Source of the DNA: an uncultured Porphyromonadaceae bacterium | Lineage (GTDB): Bacteria > Bacteroidota > Bacteroidia > Bacteroidales > Muribaculaceae | Assembly (NCBI GenBank): GCA_937921035.1 | Contig: CALEUL010000027.1 | Location: 1-64,000, forward strand | Direction of reading: 5' to 3' | Length of the DNA stretch: 64,000 nt | Part shown: positions 1 to 8,192 of the stretch, in pieces | Layout of the letters: every line of letters starts with the position of its first letter | How positions within the stretch are numbered: the stretch's first letter is position 1 | Position numbers and translations under genes: made by a program | The notes under the pieces: model-generated | Databases searched by the model: none | Told to the model about the DNA's origin: nothing | The model's input: the letters and a program-made list of their open reading frames with translations, nothing else

Positions 1-20
1 TGATTTTGTGTATAAAATAG

Positions 21-51
21 AGACTGCCTAACTTTGGTTGTTAGACAGCCT
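21..51 (-). terminator. Probable terminator after the amidase gene
   Basis: An imperfect inverted repeat (arms 21-32 and 40-51) lies just past the stop of the minus-strand amidase gene. Read on the minus strand the hairpin is followed by CTATTTTAT, a weak T-rich run, so termination is plausible but not certain. Confidence 0.5.
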
Positions 52-102
52 CTTCGCAGCTATTTTCTGTCCGCCTGACAAACCGGCGGAGCGGATGTAC
101 TA

Positions 103-2718
103 TTAGCGGACAATCTTGACGGTGCGAGTTTCTGCGCCGTTCACGACAGCAGCCACATAAACACCGGCGGGGAGATGTGCCAGCGACAGGGTTGCGGACG
201 TAGCGGCAGGAGCAGCCTTGGCAACGAGAGCACCGGAAGCATTGTAAACAGCGATGGAAGCGATAGCGCTTTCCGACGATACGCGTACGATTGTGCCGTC
301 GAATGAAACTGCCATGCCTGTTTCAGCGGTAACATTTCCGATAGCGGTAGGAATATCGATATCTTCGAGTTTCGCTGTACGTGTGCCTTCGCCCCATTTG
401 GTGAGGGTAAGGGTGTTATAGCCAATCTTGCCATCCCATGCCTTGTATTCGGGATCGTCTTCCTCGGGGAGGTTGTCGGGATCAACAGCATGGTCGATAA
501 AGATTGCATCCAGATACCAGATACGCTTGAATACCGAGGTGATTGTGTTGTTGGTAAGAGCCTGATTCCATTCGTCATTCTCTATATCCCATACAAAATG
601 GTTCCAGCCAATGAAGTCTACAAACATGGGAGCCGTACGGCGTACGAGCGCATTGGAAGTCTGGTCGCGCATCAGCAGACCGGTTTCGTTATTGGAGCCG
701 TCGCCGTATACGAACATAGACAGAATACCAGCTTTACCGCGGAGCTGCACTTCGTTGCCCTTCGGGTTATGGTTACGGATATACCATGAAGGAATAGACG
801 CACCCTGGTCGAAAGAGTAAGTGATCTGGAACGAGCTGTTCTGGCCGTGGAATGGAGCATCGCCAAGAATGCCGACAGAGTTGCCTTCTTCGTTAAGACC
901 GCTGGAGGAGCCGGAGCCGTTGGGAGCCCAGAAAGTACCCTCGTTGGAGAGGTCCTGCAGCTGGGTGGTTTCGGTGCAGTCGCGGTATTCGGAGAGGAAG
1001 CGGAAGCTGTAGCCCTCGCTGGTGTTGCCGCTGAGGTCGGTTACGGGAGCAACCTTTACAGAAACTGCAACGTCCTTTGCAAGGTCCTCGCTGAGGTAGC
1101 AGTGGATAACGGAAGCATTTCCTACGATGGCGTGGCTTTCGTGGCCGATTTCATATACATGGCCCTGAGAGTCCTTAACCTCGAACAGGAGGGTGTTGTC
1201 GTCGCTGTTCCAGTTGATGATTTCGTTGAACTGGACGCGGATGGGAGGACGTACGGCATAGGTAGCCTCGCCTTCGGCAGCCGGGTATGTGGAAACAACT
1301 TCGGGAGCCTCGGTATCGGGTTCAGCCATTGTGAAAGTGAGCACATAGTCGCCACCGGGAACACCGTCGCCGTCACCGTCGAGGAATGCACCGGTCTGGA
1401 GGTTCTTGGCTACGCTGCCGTCGATAGTGATTGTATACTCCCACAGCGGTTCGAGCTTGGTAACGTCGATTTCGAGAGTATAATCGTTGGTCCAGTTAAG
1501 AGCGATAATGCCATCGTTGTCGATAGTAAGTGCTTTCTCGACAGATTCGCGGTCCATAGTGCGCGAGAAAGTGAGCACCATCGGGCTGAAAGCGTCTACA
1601 CTTTCCAGATCGCTTACAGAAACCGACGATACAATTGCGGGCATGTTGCTGGTAAGGGCCTCGTCGGCGAAAGTGATATAGTCGGCGGAAACCTCGCCGC
1701 CCTTGGCGGTCTCGATAGTCTTCTCAACGGTATCGAATCCTTCTGCCTCGTACTTGATGGTGTATGTACCGGCGGGAAGATTCTCGAAGAAGAAGAAACC
1801 ATTGTGAATCAGATTCTCGTTCTTGGTGTACTGGCAGAACAGCGATTCGTAGGTATCGGTGGTGTATGTCAGCGGAGTGAAAGCCGGGTCGGTGGCCGAC
1901 GAAACGGTGATAACAGCGCCGTTCAAAGGCTGGTTGTTCTCCGAGTTGTATACCATACCGGTAACGAAATTCTGGTCGGGAACCCCAAGTCCGCGGTATT
2001 TCAGGATGGACTGGAATGCTGCGAAAGCCTCGAGGCGTTTGTAATCGTCGTTCATGTTGCGCTGCTGCTGCTCGGCCAGAGTATGATAGCCGCCTTCGCT
2101 CAGCAGCGACGGCATGTTGGTGCGGCGGTTAACCGACAGATAGGGGTACTGGTTCTCGTGAGTGCCGGTGGTGGGCATGTAAAAGTCGCGGTCGTAGCGG
2201 TTGCCGCGAGAATCCACGCGCATAACGCTCTTGAGGTTCGGCTCGAGGATATCGCCGTAAGCCTTACCGCCGTTAGGAGTCTTTTCCACATTGACGCCGT
2301 CAACGGTCCAGCCACCGAACAGAGTTACGATGGTGTTCTTTGCTGCCGATGCATCGGAGTGGATGGAGTAGAAGAAATCGGCACCCCATGCGTTGGCCTC
2401 GTCGGAACGTTCTTCCAGAGAAATCTGGTCGTCGTCGGTCTGACGGCACAGTTTGATACTTTCTTCGGGGATTGTGGTGTATGTTGTGAGCATGTCGCGC
2501 ACGTTCAGGGCAACGCGGAGCACTTTCTGTGCCTCGGAGTAGCCCCAGAGACCACGGTTTTCACGGCCTGCGTGACCCGGGTCGAGGTAAAGCTTGAATT
2601 CGCCCCACTCTATTTTTTCTTCCTCTGCCTGAACGGAGGGAACTGCAACAAGCGCTGTGGCGGCAACAAGAGCCGACTTAGCGAAAAATATCATTGTCTT
2701 TTTCATAATCCGGCTCAT
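103..2718 (-). CDS. Secreted N-acetylmuramoyl-L-alanine amidase with C-terminal sorting tail
   Basis: Predicted to cleave the amide bond between muramic acid and the peptide stem of peptidoglycan. A signal peptide (residues 1-31) leads into an Amidase_3 domain with DPGHAG (His49), Glu62, SIHSDAS (His120) and a catalytic-type Glu208 in SEGGYH, so the zinc and catalytic residues look complete. A carboxypeptidase-regulatory-like fold (about 251-340) and two Big_5-like domains (about 360-560) follow. The last 70 residues resemble a Por/T9SS type A tail ending TVKIVR. Its first codon overlaps the stop of the upstream propeller gene as ATGA, which favours this start; an internal Met at residue 5 (base 2706) would also give a good signal peptide. 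At 871 residues it is far longer than a bare amidase, so it may act on surface or foreign cell wall. Confidence 0.85.
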   Translation of the reverse strand: MSRIMKKTMIFFAKSALVAATALVAVPSVQAEEEKIEWGEFKLYLDPGHAGRENRGLWGYSEAQKVLRVALNVRDMLTTYTTIPEESIKLCRQTDDDQISLEERSDEANAWGADFFYSIHSDASAAKNTIVTLFGGWTVDGVNVEKTPNGGKAYGDILEPNLKSVMRVDSRGNRYDRDFYMPTTGTHENQYPYLSVNRRTNMPSLLSEGGYHTLAEQQQRNMNDDYKRLEAFAAFQSILKYRGLGVPDQNFVTGMVYNSENNQPLNGAVITVSSATDPAFTPLTYTTDTYESLFCQYTKNENLIHNGFFFFENLPAGTYTIKYEAEGFDTVEKTIETAKGGEVSADYITFADEALTSNMPAIVSSVSVSDLESVDAFSPMVLTFSRTMDRESVEKALTIDNDGIIALNWTNDYTLEIDVTKLEPLWEYTITIDGSVAKNLQTGAFLDGDGDGVPGGDYVLTFTMAEPDTEAPEVVSTYPAAEGEATYAVRPPIRVQFNEIINWNSDDNTLLFEVKDSQGHVYEIGHESHAIVGNASVIHCYLSEDLAKDVAVSVKVAPVTDLSGNTSEGYSFRFLSEYRDCTETTQLQDLSNEGTFWAPNGSGSSSGLNEEGNSVGILGDAPFHGQNSSFQITYSFDQGASIPSWYIRNHNPKGNEVQLRGKAGILSMFVYGDGSNNETGLLMRDQTSNALVRRTAPMFVDFIGWNHFVWDIENDEWNQALTNNTITSVFKRIWYLDAIFIDHAVDPDNLPEEDDPEYKAWDGKIGYNTLTLTKWGEGTRTAKLEDIDIPTAIGNVTAETGMAVSFDGTIVRVSSESAIASIAVYNASGALVAKAAPAATSATLSLAHLPAGVYVAAVVNGAETRTVKIVR

Positions 2719-3560
2719 TTTTTAAGGTTTACAACATAGATGGATGCGTCCAGCGCGTTCTCGAAAGCAACCTTGCTCCCGTCGGGAGCTACTGCCGGTG
2801 TTAAGGGCAGCATGTCGGATGCGGAAACTACAGTGGCGGAGAAGCCTGTGCGTACGTCCAGCGACATAAGTGTGGAAGCAGTGAATTCTGCGCCGTTGTC
2901 CTCTACGATGGTGTAGAGAAGCGTGCGGCTGTCGGGCATCCATGCGGGGTGCGAACCCTTGCCGAGCGAACGCAGGTCGCTGCCGTCGGCACTTACAAGC
3001 CACATACCCTTGCCGGGAACCTGGAACGCTACCTGGCTGCCGTCGGGCGAAAGAGCGGGATTGATGATTGTGCGGCCCTGGAACTGAGCAAGTGCGGGAA
3101 TACGGCGTGTGGCGCCTGCGGGATCGGTGGCCATTACGCCATAGATGGTCTCAACTTTCTGCACACCGGGCTGCGCGGTGGTGCGGCGGAGCTGGCCCAC
3201 AGCTTTGGTGGTGCCGTCCAGACCGTAGCTGCGCATCTGGTGCTGAATCTTTTTACCTTCAACTACATTTGCGCGTCCGGCAAGAGAACGGCCGTCGGCC
3301 GACCATGCCATCTTGTAGCCTGCGCCATCGTCATTGGTGAGGATACGCAGATTGGAACCGTCGGCATCAGCAACGTAGATGCCTTTGTAATTGTCGGAGG
3401 TTACAGCAATCATGCTGCCGTCGGGCGACCACACAGGAGCCATAAGACCAACCTGAGCGCTCACCAACTTCTGGGGCTGCGATGCACTGTGAACCTGCGC
3501 TGTGGCCATACCGCCTGCAAGAAGGAGTGCGGCAACGCCAACGAGGTGTCGTTTGTCCAT
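2715..3560 (-). CDS. TolB-like beta-propeller exported protein
   Basis: 281 residues: a signal peptide (1-21) and then WD40-like/PD40 repeats, seen as repeated S-P-D-G-S turns (PVWSPDGSMIA, ALSPDGSQVAF, VAPDGSKVAF) near residues 45, 165 and 255. This is a small periplasmic or surface propeller of the TolB_like type. It lacks the N-terminal TolB domain, so it is unlikely to be the Tol-Pal TolB itself. It is the first gene of a two-gene unit and overlaps the amidase gene by 4 bases, which suggests translational coupling and a shared envelope role. The exact partner or ligand cannot be read from the sequence. Confidence 0.75.
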   Translation of the reverse strand: MDKRHLVGVAALLLAGGMATAQVHSASQPQKLVSAQVGLMAPVWSPDGSMIAVTSDNYKGIYVADADGSNLRILTNDDGAGYKMAWSADGRSLAGRANVVEGKKIQHQMRSYGLDGTTKAVGQLRRTTAQPGVQKVETIYGVMATDPAGATRRIPALAQFQGRTIINPALSPDGSQVAFQVPGKGMWLVSADGSDLRSLGKGSHPAWMPDSRTLLYTIVEDNGAEFTASTLMSLDVRTGFSATVVSASDMLPLTPAVAPDGSKVAFENALDASIYVVNLKK

Positions 3561-3597
3561 AGTTTTATTTTATTAAGGTTAATTTAGTTATCTACGG

Positions 3598-3605
3598 CAA
3601 ATTTA
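3598..3605 (-). promoter_or_regulatory. -7 box for the propeller-amidase operon
   Basis: TAAATTTG on the minus strand fits the Bacteroidota -7 consensus TAnnTTTG, 38 bases upstream of the start codon. No clear -33 TTG is present at the usual distance. Confidence 0.5.
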
Positions 3606-3692
3606 CAATCTTCGGGGCTAAAAGAAAAATTTTAAGACGCTTTTATTGCGCGGCGCAGAACTGATTTAACGTTTCATAGTCAATTTTAAACA

Positions 3693-3732
3693 ATATGTGC
3701 ATCAAATAAGCACATATAGGCTTATAAATTTG
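3693..3732 (+). promoter_or_regulatory. Promoter with operator-like dyad for the 70-residue gene
   Basis: A -7 box TAAATTTG (3725-3732) is preceded by a perfect inverted repeat, ATATGTGC-N9-GCACATAT (3693-3717), sitting where the -33 element should be. No clean TTG is present there. The dyad could be the site of a dimeric regulator, repressor or activator; which one is unknown. Confidence 0.55.
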
Positions 3733-3774
3733 CACCATAAATCATTAATAACATAACCTTAAACATCTCTTCTT

Positions 3775-3987
3775 ATGGCATTCGGCACATTCTTCAGATC
3801 CTTCTTCTTTTTCAGCAACAGCGAAACAGCCCTGTCAGCAGCTCTTCCGCCCTCTGTAGGCATTAACTTCGACATCGACGAATTCAACGACTTGTTCGAC
3901 GGTCCACACACGCGCATCCGCGACCTTGAGAGCATCCTCGCCGACGAAGAGGATTATCACTACAACGCCCGCAGCGCCGACTACTGA
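3775..3987 (+). CDS. Small protein of unknown function
   Basis: 70 residues, not recognised. The N-terminus is aromatic and slightly basic (GTFFRSFFFFS), the middle is hydrophobic, and residues 32-60 are acidic with patterns such as DIDEFNDLF and ADEEDYHY. It has no cysteines, no convincing signal peptide and no full transmembrane span. Support for a real gene comes from a good -7 box 43 bases upstream, a dyad over the promoter, and a strong hairpin terminator downstream. It stands alone, between the divergent propeller operon and the convergent nadC. Confidence 0.6.
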   Translation: MAFGTFFRSFFFFSNSETALSAALPPSVGINFDIDEFNDLFDGPHTRIRDLESILADEEDYHYNARSADY

Positions 3988-4074
3988 TTCCTAACCGCTG
4001 ACATAACAATATAAAGAACCCAAAACAACTACCGTATAAGATTCCCAATTCAAAAGATGGATGACTAAAAATGT

Positions 4075-4103
4075 GCGAGCGCCGGCGGAAAGCCGGCGCT
4101 CGC
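4075..4103. terminator. Bidirectional terminator between the small gene and nadC
   Basis: A perfect 12-bp stem GCGAGCGCCGGC with a 5-base loop. On the minus strand, after nadC, it is followed by ACATTTTTAG, a proper T-run; on the plus strand the following sequence is only TATATTA. Confidence 0.8.
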
Positions 4104-4128
4104 TATATTAAGAAGTGATGTCTATTTT

Positions 4129-4983
4129 TCAGCAGGCTTTGAAGCTGAGGTCGAGACCTTTGACGGAGTGAGTGAGGGCGCCGACAGAGATGAAGTCCAC
4201 GCCGGCCTCGCCATACTGGCGGAGGGTATCAAGGGTGATGCCGCCGCTGGATTCAATTTCTACAGAGGGATTCAGAGAGCGTATCAGTTTTACTGCCTCG
4301 GCGGTACGCTCAGGCGTGAAGTTGTCGAGCATTATGCGGTCTACCCCGCTCTCGAGCGCCTGTTTGATTTCGTCGGTGTTACGCACTTCAACCTCAATTT
4401 TAAGGTCTTTGCCTTTTTCTTTGCAATATGCCTTGGCCGACGCGATTGCATTGGGTATGCCTCCGGCAAAATCCACGTGGTTGTCCTTGATAAGAATCAT
4501 ATCGAACAGACCGATACGATGGTTGGAACCGCCGCCGATACGGACGGCCTCTTTTTCGAGTATGCGCATGCCGGGAGTAGTCTTGCGGGTATCCAGCACC
4601 TTGCAGTTGAGACCGTCCAGGCGGCTCTGATATTTGGCAGTCATGGTGGCGATGCCGCTCATGCGCTGCATGATATTCAGCATCAGACGTTCCGTCTGAA
4701 GCAGCGAGCGTACGGGACCATCAACGACAAATGCGATGTCGCCCGGCTTAACGTGCGCGCCGTCGCCGATGAAAACTGTCATTTTGAGCGAAGGATCGAA
4801 TTTCTCGAACACACGGCGTGCAATATCTACGCCGGCAAGTATACCCTCCTCTTTTACCATAAGGTGCTGACGGCCCATAGCATCCGGACCAATGGTGCTG
4901 AGAGTGGTATGGTCGCCGTCTCCAATATCTTCGGCGAAAGACAAATCGATAAGACTGTCTATAAGTTGTTCTTTCGTGTTCAT
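4129..4983 (-). CDS. nadC: Nicotinate-nucleotide pyrophosphorylase (quinolinate phosphoribosyltransferase)
   Basis: Converts quinolinate and PRPP to nicotinate mononucleotide, CO2 and pyrophosphate in de novo NAD synthesis. 284 residues, the usual family length. N-terminal EDIGDGDHTT, the central TRKTTPGMR signature with the following GGGSNHR and ILIKDNH, and the C-terminal ESSGGI and DFISVGALTH segments are all present, covering the PRPP and quinolinate contacts. It is a single gene with a -7 box TAATTTTG at 5025-5032 and the hairpin at 4075-4103 behind it. nadA and nadB are not in the window. Confidence 0.95.
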   Translation of the reverse strand: MNTKEQLIDSLIDLSFAEDIGDGDHTTLSTIGPDAMGRQHLMVKEEGILAGVDIARRVFEKFDPSLKMTVFIGDGAHVKPGDIAFVVDGPVRSLLQTERLMLNIMQRMSGIATMTAKYQSRLDGLNCKVLDTRKTTPGMRILEKEAVRIGGGSNHRIGLFDMILIKDNHVDFAGGIPNAIASAKAYCKEKGKDLKIEVEVRNTDEIKQALESGVDRIMLDNFTPERTAEAVKLIRSLNPSVEIESSGGITLDTLRQYGEAGVDFISVGALTHSVKGLDLSFKAC

Positions 4984-5024
4984 ATCTGTATGTACTTAAA
5001 CAGGCCGTAAAGCGAACTGTACCG

Positions 5025-5032
5025 CAAAATTA
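5025..5032 (-). promoter_or_regulatory. -7 box for nadC
   Basis: TAATTTTG on the minus strand, 41 bases upstream of the nadC start. No clear -33 TTG is seen. Confidence 0.5.
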
Positions 5033-5102
5033 GTCCAATTCCTCCACATAAAAAATAAAAAAACGAAAAATAAACCATGTGGCGGTTCTTTTGGTTATGG
5101 TG

Positions 5103-5133
5103 TTGTAAAATATCGCATTTTATTGTACTTTTG
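5103..5133 (+). promoter_or_regulatory. Promoter of the cation/proton antiporter gene
   Basis: -33 TTG (5103-5105), 20-base spacer, -7 TACTTTTG (5126-5133): a canonical Bacteroidota promoter. A possible TTG start at 5123 lies inside it, so the ATG at 5153 is the better start. Confidence 0.8.
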
Positions 5134-5152
5134 TAAAAACACCAACTCACCT

Positions 5153-6643
5153 ATGCAGTTACACACAGGCGAAAGCATTCTTTTATTCGGTTCCATTCTC
5201 CTTATAGCCGGCGTTTTAATAGGCAAGACAGGCTACCGTACCGGTCTGCCGCTGTTACTAATTTTCCTACTGGTAGGAATGGGCTTCGGCACCGACGGCC
5301 TCGGCATTCAGTTCAGCAATATGGAAGATGCACAGTTTATAGGCATGATATCCCTGTGTATCATTCTTTTCTCTGGCGGCATGTCCACGAGACTGTCGTC
5401 TATCCGTCCGGTTATCGCGCCGGGGCTTGTTCTGTCCACTGCCGGAGTGCTTCTCACGGCGCTTCTTACAGGATTTTTCATCTTCTGGCTGTCCGGAATG
5501 CCGTGGACAAACATCCATTTCGCGTTAATTCCGTCGCTTCTGCTTGCTTCCACGATGTCGTCTACCGACTCGGCTTCGGTTTTCGGCATCCTCGGGTCGC
5601 AACGCGTAGGGCTGAAACACAATCTACGCCCCATGCTCGAACTGGAAAGCGGTTCCAACGACCCGATGGCATATATGCTCACCCTAATACTGATAGAAAC
5701 CATAACTTTGGATGGTACTCTCTCGGCAAGCACACTGATAACACAGCTGATAATGCAGTTCGGCGTAGGCGTATGCGGTGGCCTTGCATTAGGATTTTTC
5801 ACAAAGTGGATAGCCGACGTATACCGACGTCTTGGCGGCGGCACTTCCTCGGAAGACAGCGGTCAGGCAACGGCGATGCTGTCTATTCTGATTATCGGTT
5901 CAGTGTTTCTTTGCTACACAGCCACAACGGCATTGGAAGGCAACGGCTATCTGGCTGTTTACATCTGCGGCATCGTACTCGGCAATTCCAGGCTGCCATA
6001 CAAGAAAAGCATAACCAAGTTTATGGACGGCCTCACTTGGCTGGCACAGATTGTGGTGTTCCTTATGCTCGGCCTGTTGGTTAACCCGCACGAAATGCTG
6101 TCGGTAGCGGCAGTTTCTTTCATGATAGGCATTTTCATGATGCTTATAGGGCGACCGCTGAGTGTTTTCCTGTGCCTGCTGCCCTACCGCAGGATAAACC
6201 TGCGCACCAAGGCATTCGTGTCGTGGGTTGGCCTGCGCGGCGCTGTGCCCATCATCTTCGCCACCTACCCCGTGGTGGCCGGCGTGCCGGGAGCGTCGCA
6301 GATTTTCAACATGGTGTTCTTCGTAACGCTGCTCTCGCTTGTCGTTCAGGGCACCACGGTGATAAAATCGGCGCGGTTGCTCGGACTTATCGACAAGGAC
6401 GCCGCCGTGGACGACGACTTCGGCGTTGAACTCGCCGACGACCATCCCACGTCGCTGCACACCCTCGTCCTCACCGAAAGCGACCTCGAGAAAGGCAACA
6501 CCCTGCGCGACATCGCCCTGCCCGAAGGCGGCCTGGTGATGATGATACGCCGCGAAGGCCGCTTCATCGTCCCCAACGGCAAACGCATTCTCCGTCCCGG
6601 CGACCACCTTCTGATAATATCGGAGGAAAACCAGCGCAAATAA
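5153..6643 (+). CDS. CPA1-type cation/proton antiporter (NhaP2/CvrA-like)
   Basis: 496 residues from the ATG at 5153. The first 390 or so residues form about 12-13 hydrophobic helices of the Na_H_Exchanger fold, with STDSASVFGIL and ELESGSNDPMAYML marking the ion-binding core. The last 90 residues are a soluble TrkA_C-like (RCK-C) domain with DLEKGNTLRDIALPEGGLV and a LRPGDHLLII end, as in NhaP2/CvrA potassium/proton antiporters. It probably exchanges K+ or Na+ for H+ across the inner membrane, with the C-terminal domain sensing a ligand. The ion preference cannot be decided from the sequence. Confidence 0.88.
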   Translation: MQLHTGESILLFGSILLIAGVLIGKTGYRTGLPLLLIFLLVGMGFGTDGLGIQFSNMEDAQFIGMISLCIILFSGGMSTRLSSIRPVIAPGLVLSTAGVLLTALLTGFFIFWLSGMPWTNIHFALIPSLLLASTMSSTDSASVFGILGSQRVGLKHNLRPMLELESGSNDPMAYMLTLILIETITLDGTLSASTLITQLIMQFGVGVCGGLALGFFTKWIADVYRRLGGGTSSEDSGQATAMLSILIIGSVFLCYTATTALEGNGYLAVYICGIVLGNSRLPYKKSITKFMDGLTWLAQIVVFLMLGLLVNPHEMLSVAAVSFMIGIFMMLIGRPLSVFLCLLPYRRINLRTKAFVSWVGLRGAVPIIFATYPVVAGVPGASQIFNMVFFVTLLSLVVQGTTVIKSARLLGLIDKDAAVDDDFGVELADDHPTSLHTLVLTESDLEKGNTLRDIALPEGGLVMMIRREGRFIVPNGKRILRPGDHLLIISEENQRK

Positions 6644-6776
6644 GAAAACTGCTGTAAAAAAAGCAAACTCATCCGTTCCCTGGGACAAACTGCAGGACTT
6701 ACAGCGCTTATAATTATTTAAGATACGTTTCTACGGTGTAGAGCGACAATTGTTTTATTATCTCGTGCTTTTGTCG

Positions 6777-6784
6777 TAAATTTG
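6777..6784 (+). promoter_or_regulatory. -7 box very close to the symporter start codon
   Basis: TAAATTTG ends only 4 bases before the ATG at 6789. Transcription would then begin at or next to the start codon, giving a leaderless message. The nearest TTG upstream (6750-6752) is 24 bases away, longer than usual. Confidence 0.45.
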
Positions 6785-6788
6785 CATC

Positions 6789-8186
6789 ATGCTTGAGAAA
6801 ATAGGACAATTTATCATACAGGCCGCCGAGATTTTATGCGGCTATCCGTTGTTCTTTCTGCTTATCGGCGGCGGTCTTTACCTGTTCATCCGTTCGGGTG
6901 CCGTATCTATCCGCTATCTGCCGGCGGCACTGAAAGAGCTGCGCACCAAAAACACCGACGGCGCCCAGAACGGGCAGATTTCGTCGGTGCAGGCTCTTGC
7001 ATCTGTAATCGCCGCGACAGTTGGTCTTGGCAATATTGCCGGCGTAGCCATTGCGCTTGTCGTAGGCGGCCCCGGTGCCATATTCTGGATGTGGGTAAGT
7101 GCCCTTGTGGGTATGAGCACAAAATACCACGAAGGCGTGCTCGCCATAATGTACAAAGGCAAGGACGACCGCGGCGGACCACAGGGCGGCCCGATGCACA
7201 TAATTGAACAGGGCCTCGGGAAAAAATGGTCGCCGCTGGCAAAATTCTTTGCCATTGCGGGTATGTTCGGCACCTTGTGCATTATGAACGCCAACCAGCT
7301 AACCGAGGCATTCATGACCACCTTCGTTCCGACCGACGCCATCAATTCCAGCGCTTTCATATCGAGCCTCGGCGGCTTCATGGGTCTTGAAAACGTGCGG
7401 GTGTACCGCTTGCTTTTCGGCATAGCGATAGCTTTTGTTGTTGGTACGGTTATCCTCGGCGGTATCAAACGCATAGCCCGTGTGGCAACTGTGATGGTAC
7501 CTTTCATGGTAGGTCTTTACTTCTTTATGGTGCTCTTTATCATAATCACCAACATACAGGGCGTACCCGAAGTATTTCACCGCATCTTCAGCGAGGCATT
7601 TAACCTGCAAGCCGGGTTCGGCGCCTTTGCCGGCATAGCTATTATCGGCGCACGCCGCGCGGCACTTGTCAACGACGCCGGCATAGGCACCGCCAGCATC
7701 ATGCACGGCGCATCGCGCAACAACAACCCCGTGCGCGAGGGCCTTATAGCAATGCTCGGCCCCAGCATCGACTCGGGCCTTGTATGCACCCTCACGGCCG
7801 TAGCCATCCTGCTTTGCGGCAATATCGACGTTGAGGGTGTCAAAGGTCTGGAAGTGGCTATGGAGGCGTTCCGCAACGGCATTCCCGCAGGCGACATACT
7901 GCTTATGTGCGTGGTTATATGCTTCGCAATGTCGTCGATGTTCAGCTACTCGTTCTACGGCACCACATGCGCCAACTATCTTTTCGGCACCCGCCGAGGC
8001 AAATGGTACGTATGGTTCTTTCTGGCGTCTCTTATAGTGTTCGCAGTCGTTCCACTGGAGGCTGCCGTCGGAGCCTGCGACCTGTTCTACGCCCTAATGG
8101 CCATACCGACCATGACGGCACTGCTGCTGCTGAGCCCTCAAGTGCGCCGCATTACCAAAGATTATTTCAAAAAGAAAACAAAATAA
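6789..8186 (+). CDS. AGCS family amino acid:sodium symporter
   Basis: 465 residues, inner-membrane, about 10-11 hydrophobic helices. Matches the alanine/glycine:cation symporter family: SVQALASVIAATVGLGNIAG near residue 65, GGPGAIFWMWVSALVGM, and the signature region NDAGIGTASIMHG followed by NPVREGLIAMLGP near residue 295. The substrate is probably alanine, glycine or a related small amino acid imported with Na+. It is followed 6 bases later by lgt, so the two may be co-transcribed. No second methionine lies close downstream, so the ATG at 6789 is kept despite the -7 box sitting right before it. Confidence 0.9.
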   Translation: MLEKIGQFIIQAAEILCGYPLFFLLIGGGLYLFIRSGAVSIRYLPAALKELRTKNTDGAQNGQISSVQALASVIAATVGLGNIAGVAIALVVGGPGAIFWMWVSALVGMSTKYHEGVLAIMYKGKDDRGGPQGGPMHIIEQGLGKKWSPLAKFFAIAGMFGTLCIMNANQLTEAFMTTFVPTDAINSSAFISSLGGFMGLENVRVYRLLFGIAIAFVVGTVILGGIKRIARVATVMVPFMVGLYFFMVLFIIITNIQGVPEVFHRIFSEAFNLQAGFGAFAGIAIIGARRAALVNDAGIGTASIMHGASRNNNPVREGLIAMLGPSIDSGLVCTLTAVAILLCGNIDVEGVKGLEVAMEAFRNGIPAGDILLMCVVICFAMSSMFSYSFYGTTCANYLFGTRRGKWYVWFFLASLIVFAVVPLEAAVGACDLFYALMAIPTMTALLLLSPQVRRITKDYFKKKTK

Positions 8187-8192
8187 GCAATC

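Noticed and set aside
847..2739. Long plus-strand open frame opposite the amidase gene
   Set aside because: Antisense to a protein with clear domains and a signal peptide; its own translation has no recognisable family and lacks a sensible start region.
5123..5152. TTG start extending the antiporter
   Set aside because: It lies within the -7 promoter box, so it cannot be in the transcript from that promoter.
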